A stretch of DNA of 64,000 bases from an uncultured bacterium (GCA_903857865.1 CAIOGO010000010.1:186001-250000); one strand, 5' to 3'. Counted from the stretch's first letter, positions 47,384-56,415 are shown. Made by a program: numbers and translations. The notes: a model not told the origin generated them from the sequence alone.

Positions 47384-48445
47384 CTACAGCCAGCGCTTCT
47401 TGCGGAAGTAGACGAGCATGCCGACGGAGACAGTCGCCATGGCGGCGAGCAGGCAGTAGTAGCCATAGCGCCATTCAAGTTCCGGCATGAAGCGGAAGTT
47501 CATCCCGTAGAGTCCGGCGAGGAACGTCAACGGGATGAACAGCGTCGTGATCATCGTGAGCACCTTCATGACCTCGTTGGTTCGATTGGCGATGCTGGAA
47601 AGATAGACGTCCATGAGGCTGGTCAGCATTTCCCGGTACGTCTCGATCGTGTCGAGGATCTGGATCGCGTGGTCGTAGACGTCACGGAAATACGGCAGCG
47701 TGTCCGACGCAAGGAGCGAGGTCCCGCCGTGTTCGAGGTGGCTGAGGACTTCGCGAAGCGGCCAGACGGCCTTTCGCATGAAGAGAAGCTCGCGTTTGAG
47801 CAGGCGAATCGCATCGAGCTCCGCCCGAGTTGGGTTCTTGGTCACCGACTCGTAGACGTCCTCGACGCGGTCGCCGATGTCCTCGAGAACACCGAAGTAG
47901 CTGTCGACCACCGCGTCGAGGAGTGAGCAGAAGAGGTAGTCCGCGCCAGCAGCGCGGATGCGGCCGCGCCCGCCGCGGATCCTCTCACGGACAGGATCGA
48001 ACACGTCCCCCTGCCGTTCCTGAAACGAGATCACCCACAAGCGGTCGAGGACGAGGCTGACTTGTTCGTCCTCGACCTGGCCCGTCGCTTCGGTGATCCG
48101 CAACATGCGCAGCGAAACGAACAGGGATCCCGGAGACTCCTCCAACTTCGGCCGCTCGCCCGTGTGCATGACGTCTTCGAGGATCAACGGGTGGATACCG
48201 GCAGAGGCGCCGATGGCCTCGATGGCAGACGCATCGTGAACTCCGTCGACATCGAGCCACAGGACGCTGTCCGGGAGTCCGTGAACGAGTGCGCTTGCGG
48301 GATCCGGAGAAGATTCCGCGATGCGTTCCGCGTTGTACTCGATGCGCGACAGCATCGTCTGCTGCTCGTAGATTTCGCCGACGTGGACGAGCGTGCCAGG
48401 TGGTTGCCCGAGGGTCTTCCGCGTCTGCTTGATGAACTTCGACAT
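47384..48445 (-). CDS. corA: CorA-family magnesium/cobalt transporter
   Basis: A 353-residue CorA channel. A large N-terminal cytoplasmic domain is followed by two C-terminal transmembrane helices (about 287-308 and 325-345) joined by the signature Y-G-M-N-F selectivity loop; the last residues are basic (R-K-K-R-W-L). The protein forms pentamers that import Mg2+. The ATG at 48445 has GGGAGG upstream; the longer in-frame reading to 48580 crosses the divergent promoter. It converges with the LysW-like gene through a 12-bp terminator hairpin. Confidence 0.93.
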   Translation of the reverse strand: MSKFIKQTRKTLGQPPGTLVHVGEIYEQQTMLSRIEYNAERIAESSPDPASALVHGLPDSVLWLDVDGVHDASAIEAIGASAGIHPLILEDVMHTGERPKLEESPGSLFVSLRMLRITEATGQVEDEQVSLVLDRLWVISFQERQGDVFDPVRERIRGGRGRIRAAGADYLFCSLLDAVVDSYFGVLEDIGDRVEDVYESVTKNPTRAELDAIRLLKRELLFMRKAVWPLREVLSHLEHGGTSLLASDTLPYFRDVYDHAIQILDTIETYREMLTSLMDVYLSSIANRTNEVMKVLTMITTLFIPLTFLAGLYGMNFRFMPELEWRYGYYCLLAAMATVSVGMLVYFRKKRWL

Positions 48446-48495
48446 GGCGCCTCCCTCGTCGACGGTACGCCGAGTTGCGGCGGACAGCAAGAAAG

Positions 48496-48525
48496 TTGTG
48501 GAGGGCCCTCCCGAGGGAGTACCCT
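48496..48525 (+). promoter_or_regulatory. promoter of the gene at 48556
   Basis: TTGTGG (48496-48501), 18-nt spacer, TACCCT (48520-48525), ending 30 nt before the ATG. The spacer contains the perfect palindrome GAGGGCCCTC (48501-48510), a possible operator. Confidence 0.45.
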
Positions 48526-48555
48526 CTTTTCCGCTCTTCTGAGAGTGGATCACCC

Positions 48556-49311
48556 ATGGATAAGGCACTTCTTCGCCCACTTGTGTTCGACGCCCTGCGG
48601 CGAACGCCGCAGACCCATCTTCACGCCATCGAGAACGAAATTCGCCAGCGATCTAGCGGCTACGAACGGGGTGACGCGCTCCTTGTGCAGGAGGCAGTAT
48701 GGGACCTCCTTCTCCAGGGGGTCTTAGCACCGGGGAAGAACTCACTCAACCTCCATCTGCCGTTCGTTCATGTGACCGAATACGGGCAGCGATGCCTCGA
48801 AGAGGGCGTCATCGTAGCCCACGATCCGGACGGATACGTGGCCCGGCTGCGCGCCGAGACGCGGGAAGCGATCGCGCTCGACGTGCTGGAGAGCGCTCAG
48901 GATGCGCTTCTTGCTTTCCATCGTGGCCTGTTCCGGGTCTCCCTCGTTCTCCTGTCGCGGGCGGCTTTCGAGATCCTCATCGAGCTGCGTCGTGCTCTGG
49001 ATGGCGAGCGAGACGGCGCATCGGCTCATCGCCACCGTGACGTCGTAGGCCCGACGGGGCTCGTGCACTCCGTCCGCGGTGCGGCTGCGCAGCGGACCCT
49101 GCCGCGAGCGCTGGCAGAGGAACTGGACGGGCGACTCTCGGAGTTGGAGGCGCTGGCCCGACTGGCGCACACCGAGGCAGGTGGACCGCGCAACTTGACC
49201 GCAGACCGCGAGTCGACGCTCGGGCGGCTTCTCCTCTTCCCTGCCCAATGTCGCTTTGCCTACACTCTGCTCGAGGAGTGCCGCGGACCTCGCCGCGAGC
49301 CCGTCTCGTAG
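48556..49311 (+). CDS. unknown protein, winged-helix N-terminus and HEPN-like helical part
   Basis: A 251-residue soluble protein. Residues about 1-90 look like a small winged-helix or PadR-like region (L-L-V-Q-E-A-V-W-D-L-L-L-Q-G-V-L-A-P-G). Residues about 105-160 form long amphipathic helices (E-A-I-A-L-D-V-L-E-S-A-Q-D-A-L-L-A-F-H-R-G-L) similar to HEPN or DUF4145-type helical domains. I do not recognise a catalytic motif and the function is unknown. It has its own promoter, diverging from corA, and heads a run with a YdcZ-type transporter and a DUF8091-like protein. Confidence 0.62.
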   Translation: MDKALLRPLVFDALRRTPQTHLHAIENEIRQRSSGYERGDALLVQEAVWDLLLQGVLAPGKNSLNLHLPFVHVTEYGQRCLEEGVIVAHDPDGYVARLRAETREAIALDVLESAQDALLAFHRGLFRVSLVLLSRAAFEILIELRRALDGERDGASAHRHRDVVGPTGLVHSVRGAAAQRTLPRALAEELDGRLSELEALARLAHTEAGGPRNLTADRESTLGRLLLFPAQCRFAYTLLEECRGPRREPVS

Positions 49312-49348
49312 TGGAGCCCGCAATCTCATGCGCTGAGAAGGAGCCATC

Positions 49349-49786
49349 GTGAACACGAACCTGTTCGCTGCGTTCTTTGCCCTCGCGGCCGGAGCAGCCA
49401 TCTCCATCCAATCCTCGCTTTCCGGCCTCATCGGACGCACGCTGGGAGTCCTCGAGAGTTCGTTCGTCATCCACCTGAGTGGTCTGGCCCTGGCAGGCGC
49501 CCTCATGCTCGGTCTGCGAGGAGGGAATCTCGGGGCGTGGCGCACCGTCCCATTGTACGCGTATGGGGCTGGATTCCTCGGTGTGGGAATCATCGCCGCC
49601 ATAAGCTACACCGTACCCCGCCTCGGCCTGGCGACAACACTGACCCTGACGATTGTAGCCCAGCTGCTGCTCGGCGCGTTCCTCGACCACGTCGGGTGGC
49701 TCGGCGCGGCGCCTCGACCGCTCGACGTGCCGCGGCTCCTCGGCATGGCCGTTCTCCTCGCCGGCACGTGGCTCGTCGTCCGGTAG
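49349..49786 (+). CDS. YdcZ (DUF606) membrane protein
   Basis: A 145-residue protein with five hydrophobic segments. The pattern A-L-A-A-G-A-A-I-S-I-Q-S-S-L-S-G and G-V-G-I-I-A-A-I-S-Y-T is characteristic of YdcZ/DUF606, a short relative of the drug/metabolite transporter superfamily that usually works as a homodimer or in pairs. The substrate is unknown. The GTG/ATG start at 49349 follows GGAG; it is 37 nt from the gene upstream and 28 nt from the DUF8091-like gene. Confidence 0.86.
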   Translation: MNTNLFAAFFALAAGAAISIQSSLSGLIGRTLGVLESSFVIHLSGLALAGALMLGLRGGNLGAWRTVPLYAYGAGFLGVGIIAAISYTVPRLGLATTLTLTIVAQLLLGAFLDHVGWLGAAPRPLDVPRLLGMAVLLAGTWLVVR

Positions 49787-49814
49787 CGGGCCGCAACCCC
49801 TCAGGAGGTCGCCG

Positions 49815-50534
49815 ATGACAGAACGCAAGAGGCCGGACAGTTCGGAGGAGACGTCCCCGCACATCGGGACGCTCAACGAGAAGCCTCTTCACGCGGCGCT
49901 CAAAGCATGGTGTTCGGAGGACGGCGACCGCTTCGAGGTGCCGATCCTCGGATTCGTTGCGGACATCGCGCGCGGGACCACGTTGATAGAAATCCAAACG
50001 GGATCGACGTCGGGCTTGCAGCGGAAGCTCACGGCGCTTCTCCGGCGTCACGAGGTGCGCCTCGTTCTCCCGGTGGCAGCGCGCAAGACGATCGTCAACA
50101 TCGGCCCGGATGGAGAGGAGCAGACCCGGCGGCTTTCCCCGCGACGCGCCGGGGTTATCGATGTCTTCCGCCAGCTCGTCAGCCTCGGCGAGTTGCTCGG
50201 CGACTCCAACCTTTCCATCGACGTAGTCCTCATCCACGAGCAGGAGATTCGTCACGCACGAGCCGCGCGCAGACGAGGCAAGGACTACTCCGTCGGAGAG
50301 CGCAGACTTGTAGAGGTAGTGGACTGCGTCTCGTTCCGACACCCCGCCGACTTCCTCGGCGTCATCCCGCGAACCCTCGCCGAGGGGTTCACGACCGCCG
50401 ATCTCGCAAAGGCGATCCGGCAGCCACGCTGGATGGCCCAGAAGATCGCCTACGTGCTGCGAACGATGGGCGTTCTCCGAGTGGTCGGGAAGCACGGAAA
50501 CGCTTTCCTTTACGAGCGCGATGCACGTTCGTAG
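49815..50534 (+). CDS. DUF8091-like protein, nuclease-like fold plus winged helix
   Basis: A 239-residue protein with an N-terminal domain opening in I-G-T-L-N-E-K-P-L-H-A-A-L-K-A-W, followed by F-V-A-D-I-A-R-G-T-T-L-I-E-I-Q-T-G, which resembles the D...E-x-[QK] core of PD-(D/E)XK nucleases. A basic middle segment and a C-terminal winged-helix region (T-A-D-L-A-K-A-I-R-Q-P-R-W-M-A-Q-K) complete it. Homologues are scattered in bacteria and have no assigned function; DNA or RNA binding is plausible. GAGG-type ribosome sites precede the ATG. Confidence 0.62.
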   Translation: MTERKRPDSSEETSPHIGTLNEKPLHAALKAWCSEDGDRFEVPILGFVADIARGTTLIEIQTGSTSGLQRKLTALLRRHEVRLVLPVAARKTIVNIGPDGEEQTRRLSPRRAGVIDVFRQLVSLGELLGDSNLSIDVVLIHEQEIRHARAARRRGKDYSVGERRLVEVVDCVSFRHPADFLGVIPRTLAEGFTTADLAKAIRQPRWMAQKIAYVLRTMGVLRVVGKHGNAFLYERDARS

Positions 50535-50582
50535 ACGAGGCGGCGAGCGCACGACACCCACCTGCGGGTACGATGGGGCATC

Positions 50583-51251
50583 ATGGACAAGGACGCGGCA
50601 CCGAAGCATCAATTGCCCGAATACACTCTCGGAGAGGAGATCGCGAACAGCGTCACGCACGGCATCGGTGCCCTCCTGAGCTTGATCGGGACTGCCATTC
50701 TCCTCTATCGCGCGGTGCACGACGGCACAACCCTCCACGTGATCAGCTTCGCCGTCTACGGATCGTGCCTCTTCCTCCTTCACCTCTCGTCGACCCTGTA
50801 CCACGCGCTACGCCCGCCGCGGGCAAAGAGGGTGTTCCGAGTCTTCGACCACTGCTCGATCTACCTCCTCATCGCCGGAACCTACACCCCCTTCCTTCTC
50901 CTGTCCCTGTGGGGGCGCTGGGGATTGACGCTCCTTATCGCCATTTGGACGCTCGCCATCGCTGGAATCGTGTTCAAGAGCCTGTTCATCGGAAGGTTGC
51001 AGAAGGTATCCGTCCTTCTCTACATCCTCATGGGGTGGATGATCATCGTCGCGGCGCGGGAGGCGTGGATACGGGTCCCTCACGCGGCGATCGGCTTCGT
51101 TGCAGCCGGGGGCCTCTTCTACACCCTCGGCGTCGCGTTCTACGCGTGGAAGTCTCTGCCCTACAATCACGCCGTGTGGCACCTGTTCGTCCTCGGTGGC
51201 AGCGCGTGTCACTACGCTGCGATCCTTCTGTACCTCATACCGCACGCCTAG
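50583..51251 (+). CDS. hemolysin III/PAQR family membrane protein
   Basis: A 222-residue integral membrane protein with seven transmembrane segments. Motifs of the YqfA/hemolysin III family are present: N-S-V-T-H-G-I-G-A near the start, S-S-T-L-Y-H-A, F-D-H-C-S-I-Y-L-L-I-A-G-T-Y-T-P-F and, near the end, H-A-V-W-H-L-F-V. These histidines and aspartates form the zinc-dependent hydrolase-like centre of the PAQR/CREST superfamily. Its physiological role is unclear (membrane homeostasis). TACGAT lies 8 nt before the ATG with no ribosome site, again a leaderless arrangement. Confidence 0.92.
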   Translation: MDKDAAPKHQLPEYTLGEEIANSVTHGIGALLSLIGTAILLYRAVHDGTTLHVISFAVYGSCLFLLHLSSTLYHALRPPRAKRVFRVFDHCSIYLLIAGTYTPFLLLSLWGRWGLTLLIAIWTLAIAGIVFKSLFIGRLQKVSVLLYILMGWMIIVAAREAWIRVPHAAIGFVAAGGLFYTLGVAFYAWKSLPYNHAVWHLFVLGGSACHYAAILLYLIPHA

Positions 51252-51343
51252 GCCCGGTGGAGAGTCCCGCGGCGCGCCGCTAGAATGGGGGCGGCACTCA
51301 CGATGGGTTCCGGCCATCGCTACTCCAGGAAAGGACTCGCACC

Positions 51344-52417
51344 ATGGCGCTTCGTTGCGGTTTGATCGGCAGCCCCGGCTGCGGCAAGACGACGCTCTAC
51401 AACGCAATGACCGCCGCGGGCGCCCCGTCGTTCGACGCGGCAGAGCTGCACCGTGCGACGGTCGAGGTTCCGGACCCGCGCGTAACGGAGCTGGTAAGGC
51501 TCTACGAGCCAAAGAAGGTCGTCAAAGCATCCGTCGAGATCGCCGACATCCCCGGCCTCGCGGCAGGAGACGCCACGGCCAACAGCCGCGCATCTCGACT
51601 CCTCTCCCACATCAAAGAGGCCGATGTGCTGATCCACGTTGTGCGGTGTTTCCCGTCGGCTGGCGGCAAGCCGAACCCGATCCACGACGTCGAGCTCGTC
51701 GATCTCGAGTTGATGGCCGCCGACTCCGTCACCCTCGAGCGCAAGCGTGACCGCATCGTGAAGCGTGCCAGGACGGGCGACAAGGAGGCCGCACGGGAAA
51801 TGGAGGATTGTGAGCGCGTGCTGTCGCGGCTCCACGAAGGCCTTCCTGCCAGACGACAGGGACTCACCACACGAGAGCGAGAGAGCGTGTTCGAGTGCAA
51901 TCTGATGTCCCAGAAGCCCGTCTTGTACGTGGCGAACGTTGCTGCGCCAGACGACATGCAGGGCGACATCGTCGCTCTGCTGCGACCGTGGGCGGAGGAG
52001 GAAGGCGCGGAGACCGTTCCCATGTGCGGGAGAGACGAGGCCGACATCAGTGAGCTTCCCACGGAGGAGCGCGCCCCGTTCCTCGCAGCCCTGGGCCTGA
52101 CGGAACTCTCGATCGAACGCTTGATCCACGCGGCCTACCGGGAACTCGGGCTTGTCGACTTCTTCACCGCAGGGGAGCGCGAGGTCCACGTCTGGACCTG
52201 CCGCAGAGGAGACAAAGCGCCGGCGGCGGCGGGGAAGATTCACAGCGACATGGAGAGAGGCTTCGTGCGCATGGAGGTCATCCCGTACAGCGACCTCGTG
52301 GCCCTTGGCTCGGAAGACGCCGTCGCCAAGGCCGGCAAGCGTCGGATCGAGGGCCGGGACTACGAAGTGCAGGATGGCGACGTGGTCTTCGTGCGGTTCA
52401 CGCCCCCGCGGCCGTAG
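51344..52417 (+). CDS. ychF: YchF-type redox-regulated GTPase/ATPase
   Basis: A 357-residue Obg-superfamily ATPase (eukaryotic OLA1 is the homologue). It has Walker A S-P-G-C-G-K-T-T-L-Y-N-A, switch region V-E-I-A-D-I-P-G-L, then a coiled-coil insertion (about 130-210), a modified G4 region, and a C-terminal TGS-type domain ending V-V-F-V-R-F. YchF binds ribosomes and affects stress response. An upstream TGGAGA-17-TAGAAT promoter (51258-51286) is possible. The 3' end overlaps the convergent glutamine amidotransferase by 20 nt. Confidence 0.93.
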   Translation: MALRCGLIGSPGCGKTTLYNAMTAAGAPSFDAAELHRATVEVPDPRVTELVRLYEPKKVVKASVEIADIPGLAAGDATANSRASRLLSHIKEADVLIHVVRCFPSAGGKPNPIHDVELVDLELMAADSVTLERKRDRIVKRARTGDKEAAREMEDCERVLSRLHEGLPARRQGLTTRERESVFECNLMSQKPVLYVANVAAPDDMQGDIVALLRPWAEEEGAETVPMCGRDEADISELPTEERAPFLAALGLTELSIERLIHAAYRELGLVDFFTAGEREVHVWTCRRGDKAPAAAGKIHSDMERGFVRMEVIPYSDLVALGSEDAVAKAGKRRIEGRDYEVQDGDVVFVRFTPPRP

Positions 52418-53150
52418 CTGCTCCTCCGCGCGCCGGAAGCCCCATCGGCACCGCAGCCACGTCGCCAGTTCTTACATCGACCCGAAGTGCCGATCCGTTC
52501 TCCATCGGCGTCCAGCGCGCGCCAAACTCCGCCAGAGGTTCCGAGGCCACGACGGTTCCGTCCGGTGTCTTGGTCCAGACGAGCGTGTAGTACGCCTTGA
52601 CTTGAGGATTCGTCCACGCGCAGAACGCCCAAAGACCCGTCGGGCCGAGCAGAAGGCTGTTGAGCGAGGTGTAGTCGCGCAGGGGTTCGGCCACGACCTG
52701 GAAGGCGGTCACGGGGTCGACGCGCGATAGCAGAGGCGACAGACGGTGGAAGAAGCGCTCCGAGTCGGTCACACCGTCTCCGTCACCCGACAGATCCCTG
52801 ATCGTTCCGTTGTGGCAGAAGTACCACGACTCTCCATCGATCTCGATGGAGAAGGGGTGCGAGTTGGCCTCGCTCACCCCGCTGACGGACGCTCGTCGAG
52901 CGTGGAGAAGCAGCACAGACGTTGCCCGCACCTTCGAGAACCCGTCGTCATTCCAGCAGGGGCGAGGGCTACGGACGCGGGCGATGCGACCGTCGGACTC
53001 GAGCACACCTCCCCAACCATGCCCGTGTCTCCAGTGACCGAGCGAGGGGTTCTGTTCGTTCACACTGTTCTCGCCCCGCGCCATACGCAGGAACGCGTCG
53101 GCGGCGAGACGTCCGGGAATCCCCGAGGGCGCGGCCATCATGCGGCACAT
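52398..53150 (-). CDS. class II glutamine amidotransferase (YafJ-like)
   Basis: A 250-residue enzyme of the N-terminal-nucleophile amidotransferase family. The start Met-Cys-Arg exposes Cys2 as nucleophile after methionine removal, and N-S-H-P-F, H-N-G-T-I (substrate binding) and S-E-R-F-F-H-R are conserved. YafJ-type proteins hydrolyse gamma-glutamyl bonds; the substrate is unknown. The start is fixed by the catalytic cysteine. A TACACT box lies 10 nt before the ATG. It converges on ychF with a 20-nt overlap. Confidence 0.88.
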   Translation of the reverse strand: MCRMMAAPSGIPGRLAADAFLRMARGENSVNEQNPSLGHWRHGHGWGGVLESDGRIARVRSPRPCWNDDGFSKVRATSVLLLHARRASVSGVSEANSHPFSIEIDGESWYFCHNGTIRDLSGDGDGVTDSERFFHRLSPLLSRVDPVTAFQVVAEPLRDYTSLNSLLLGPTGLWAFCAWTNPQVKAYYTLVWTKTPDGTVVASEPLAEFGARWTPMENGSALRVDVRTGDVAAVPMGLPARGGAATAAGA

Positions 53151-53242
53151 GACGGCAGCGAGTGTACCCGGGAGATGACGGACGCGGGACGCTGGGGAGA
53201 CGGCGGCGCTCTACCGTGGGCATGTGATACGAGGGAGGAGCG

Positions 53243-54226
53243 ATGGACCGAGCAGGATTCCGCGCGTACCTGGTGGAGAGGCAAGCGACCGCGGAAGCGA
53301 CGGAGAGCGCGTTGGCCGTGGCGGAGAGATTCGAGTCGTACGTCCAGAAGACGCAGGGCGTCCCTGTGGACCAAGCGCCCGCAGACGCCGCGAGGGCGTT
53401 CGCGTCCGAGCTGATAGAGAGCGGCGACAACACGTACGACAACTACCTCGCACTAGCAAGGTTCGGACGGTTCGTGCGGAACCATGCGGTCCTTGTGGCG
53501 ATACTGGAGATTCTCGACGGCCACGAGGCGCTCGGAAACCTCTACGACAAGGTCGGGGACGAGTTGGGCGACACCGCCCGCGACCGCGTCTTCGCGGGGA
53601 TTGACGTCCCACCTCTGGGAGTGTCGAACCTCCAGAGAGCTCGGCTCATGAGGCAAGTCGTCGAGCGTCTCGAGGCGGCCGTTGGCCACGAGCGCTGCGC
53701 CCGCCTGATTGGACGAGGGCTACGCGATCTTCCCGACAAGGGGTACGCGGAGGAGCGGCGCCGCTTCGAGGAGGCCGGCGGGATCGACGAGTATCTCCAG
53801 CGCAAGGGAGATTGCTTTATCGCCGAACTCGAGGGCATCCGGGATCAAGGCGCCCTCTACTTCTCGCAGCCGATCACCGACGAAGTGATCGCCTACGTCG
53901 AAGCGCACCCCGAGATCCGCCAGGGCGTGCGCGTCGGAAACGTGCTCTACGAGGCCAAGATCCCGTACATGGCACGCGAGTACCTCCAGGAGACCGACCC
54001 GGAACTCAGAGCCTATTACTACTGCCACTGCCCGTGGGCTCGGGAGTCACTGCGTCAGAGTGAAGCCAAGGTACCGACCACGTTCTGCAACTGCAGCGCC
54101 GCATTCCACAAGAAGCCGTACGAAGTCATCTTCGGGCGGAAGCTCGAGGCTGAGGTCCTGGAAACGGTTCTCGCCGGAGACCCGTGGTGCCGGTTCGCCA
54201 TCCACCTTCCCAAGGACGTCGCCTGA
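53243..54226 (+). CDS. unknown protein with conserved C-terminal cysteine motif
   Basis: A 327-residue soluble protein. The last third contains the unusual block Y-Y-Y-C-H-C-P-W-A-R-E-S-L followed 20 residues later by F-C-N-C-S-A-A-F-H-K-K-P-Y-E, giving two C-x-C pairs and a histidine that could hold a metal or iron-sulfur site. The N-terminal 190 residues are helical with many charged residues. I am reminded of DUF6144-like proteins but cannot confirm it. Its position beside the amidotransferase is not informative. The ATG at 53243 has GGAGGAG upstream. Confidence 0.55.
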   Translation: MDRAGFRAYLVERQATAEATESALAVAERFESYVQKTQGVPVDQAPADAARAFASELIESGDNTYDNYLALARFGRFVRNHAVLVAILEILDGHEALGNLYDKVGDELGDTARDRVFAGIDVPPLGVSNLQRARLMRQVVERLEAAVGHERCARLIGRGLRDLPDKGYAEERRRFEEAGGIDEYLQRKGDCFIAELEGIRDQGALYFSQPITDEVIAYVEAHPEIRQGVRVGNVLYEAKIPYMAREYLQETDPELRAYYYCHCPWARESLRQSEAKVPTTFCNCSAAFHKKPYEVIFGRKLEAEVLETVLAGDPWCRFAIHLPKDVA

Positions 54227-54299
54227 TGGTCTCCAGCGGACGCTGAGGCAAGTCCGTCTTCTTGAGAAGGCCCGGCCCCCGCTTCGCGGAGACGCCGGA

Positions 54300-55523
54300 T
54301 CAGGCGATGAGCCCGAGCGACTTGCCGACGGAGGCGAAGATCTCGAGCACGCGATCCATCTGCTCGTCCGTGTGCGTGGCCATGTAGCTCGTGCGTAGAA
54401 GCGCCTTGCCCTGCGGGACTGCGGGGGGAATCGCAACATTGACGTACACGCCTGCGTCGAACAGGGCGCGCCACGCGTGCATCGTGTCCAGCGAGTCACC
54501 GATGAAGATCGGGATGATGGGCGTTTCGCTTTCCCCGACATCAAAGCCAAGGTCCTTAAGGGATTCGCGCATTCGGTCCGCAATGGCGTTGACGCGTTCC
54601 ACTCGCTCCGGCTCGCGCTCCGTGATGTCAAGCGCGACGAGGGCGGCTGCGACGTTCGGCGCGGGAAGGCTGGCGCTGAAGATGAGCGACCTCGCCAAGT
54701 GCTGGATCCAGTGGATCGTCGTCTCGTCCCCAGCGACGAAGCCGCCGATCGAAGCGAAGGACTTGCTGAACGTGCCCACGATGAGATCGACCTCGTCGAC
54801 CAACCCGAAGTGAGCCGCGGTGCCGCGCCCTCCGCCAAGGACGCCCATGCCGTGCGCGTCGTCGACGAGGAGTCGCGCCGCATGCTTTCGACACACGGCG
54901 AGAACATCGGGAAGAGACACGATCTCGCCGCCCATGCTGAAGACGCCATCAACGACGACGAGCTTCCCGGCGTCAGGCGGGCACGCCGCGAGGACTCGGT
55001 CGAGATCGCCAGCGCTGTTGTGCCGAAAGCGAGCCATTCGCCCGAGCGCCAATCGACAGCCATCGATGAGGCTCGCGTGGTCCTCCTTGTCGCAGACAAC
55101 GATGTCGCTCCGCCCAATGAGAGCGGACAGGACGCCAAGATTGGCTTGGTAGCCCGTGCTGAACACGAGCGCCTTTTCCTTGCCGACAAAGAGGGCGAGG
55201 CGCCGCTCCAACTCCCCGTGCAGGGCGAGGGTCCCGTTCAGAAAACGGGATCCCGTGCAACTTGTGCCAAACTCCCGGATCGCGCGGACGGCGGCCTCAC
55301 GCACCTCTGGATGCATGGTCAGACCGAGGTAGTTGTTCGAGCCAAGCATGACAAGCCGCTGGCCCTGGATCGTGACTTCGGTCCCTTCGGTTTGGTCGAG
55401 CGGGATGAAGAACGGATACACGCCGAGCTCCTTCGCCCGGTTGGGACTCGCCGGGTACCCCATGCTCTCGGCAACGGAGGGGTCGGAGAAGAAACCTCGA
55501 CACTTCTCGAAGAGATCAGGCAT
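54300..55523 (-). CDS. serine palmitoyltransferase-like alpha-oxoamine synthase
   Basis: A 407-residue PLP enzyme that condenses an amino acid with an acyl-CoA to give an aminoketone. PLP residues: His149 (E-D-H-A-S-L), Asp221-His224 (D-D-A-H-G-M-G), Lys254 (G-T-F-S-K-S-F-A). Distinguishing segments, S-N-N-Y-L-G-L-T-M-H-P-E-V, G-S-R-F-L-N-G-T-L-x-L-H and V-N-V-A-I-P-P-A-V-P...S-Y-M-A-T-H-T-D-E-Q, look more like bacterial serine palmitoyltransferase than KBL or BioF, both of which I considered. It overlaps the reductase gene by 8 nt; together they could make 3-ketosphinganine-like long-chain bases. Confidence 0.78.
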   Translation of the reverse strand: MPDLFEKCRGFFSDPSVAESMGYPASPNRAKELGVYPFFIPLDQTEGTEVTIQGQRLVMLGSNNYLGLTMHPEVREAAVRAIREFGTSCTGSRFLNGTLALHGELERRLALFVGKEKALVFSTGYQANLGVLSALIGRSDIVVCDKEDHASLIDGCRLALGRMARFRHNSAGDLDRVLAACPPDAGKLVVVDGVFSMGGEIVSLPDVLAVCRKHAARLLVDDAHGMGVLGGGRGTAAHFGLVDEVDLIVGTFSKSFASIGGFVAGDETTIHWIQHLARSLIFSASLPAPNVAAALVALDITEREPERVERVNAIADRMRESLKDLGFDVGESETPIIPIFIGDSLDTMHAWRALFDAGVYVNVAIPPAVPQGKALLRTSYMATHTDEQMDRVLEIFASVGKSLGLIA

Positions 55524-56415
55524 CTCGCCCTCCTCGGGCTCCGACGGCTCCCTCGCGAGAGGACGCGCCCAGTCGGTAGTAGACGCGAAGAATCTTCTCG
55601 AAGGCCCGTCCTGGAAGGATTCCCTTCAAGCGCACGGCCAACCGCTGCGGCAGGGGACCGATGGTGTAGCGAAGGCGGGGCCGATTCGAGAGGAGGACGC
55701 GTTCGACCAAGCGAGCGATCGGCTCCGGGGTGGCTCCGCCCCGCTCGTCGGCCTCGATCACGGTCAGAGCGCGCTCAAATGCGTTGTGGTAGGCGCTTCC
55801 TTGTTGCGACCTGCGGACGCGGGCTCGACGATCGGTGAACCCCGTGTGGAAGTCGCCGGGTTCGATGAGAGCGACGCGCACGCCGAAACACCGCACCTCC
55901 ATGCTCATGGCTTCAAGGAGACCCTCCACCGCGAACTTCGTTGCGCTGTACAGACCCTGGAACGGCAGGGCAATGCGTCCACCGATTGACGAGACGACGA
56001 CAAGAGTACCGGAACCCTGACAACGCATCCTCGGAAGCACGGCCCGGCAGATACGGAGGGTTCCGAGAAGGTTCGTTTCGAAGATCGCCCGCGCTTCGTC
56101 GTCCTCCGTATCCTCGACAGCACCTCCGATGCCGAAACCCGCGCAGTGAACGACGGCGTCAATGCGTTCAGCCCTTTCCATCAGCCGCTCGATCGCCTCT
56201 CGAACGGCGCTGTCGTCATCTATGTCCATATCGAGAACTTCGAGGCGCGCCGCCGCTGGCAGTTCCGCGCGAAGCTCAGCCGATACAGTCGCCGCAGAAC
56301 GCCTCGACGTCGCGAACACGGCGAAACCACGCCGCGCTAAGTGAAGAGCGCACGCACGGCCGATGCCGGACGAGGCACCTGTCACGAGGACGACGCCGGA
56401 AGTCGTGGAAGTCAT
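55516..56415 (-). CDS. short-chain dehydrogenase/reductase, probable ketone reductase
   Basis: A 299-residue classical SDR. The nucleotide motif is T-G-A-S-S-G-I-G and the cofactor loop A-T-S-R-R-S suggests NADPH. The catalytic segments are H-C-A-G-F-G (N-N-A-G position), S-S-I-G-G-R and Y-S-A-T-K (Tyr-Lys). A basic, hydrophobic C-terminal part (about 240-290) may associate with membranes, as in 3-ketodihydrosphingosine reductases. It is transcribed first in the two-gene operon, with a consensus TTGACA promoter. ATG at 56415 has AGGAGG 6 nt upstream. Its gene partner and length support reduction of the 3-keto product. Confidence 0.8.
   Translation of the reverse strand: MTSTTSGVVLVTGASSGIGRACALHLARRGFAVFATSRRSAATVSAELRAELPAAARLEVLDMDIDDDSAVREAIERLMERAERIDAVVHCAGFGIGGAVEDTEDDEARAIFETNLLGTLRICRAVLPRMRCQGSGTLVVVSSIGGRIALPFQGLYSATKFAVEGLLEAMSMEVRCFGVRVALIEPGDFHTGFTDRRARVRRSQQGSAYHNAFERALTVIEADERGGATPEPIARLVERVLLSNRPRLRYTIGPLPQRLAVRLKGILPGRAFEKILRVYYRLGASSREGAVGARGGRDA

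Noticed and set aside
54300-55523. 8-amino-7-oxononanoate synthase or glycine C-acetyltransferase
   Set aside because: No biotin or threonine-degradation genes are adjacent, and the family-specific segments fit serine palmitoyltransferase better. Not excluded without a phylogeny.
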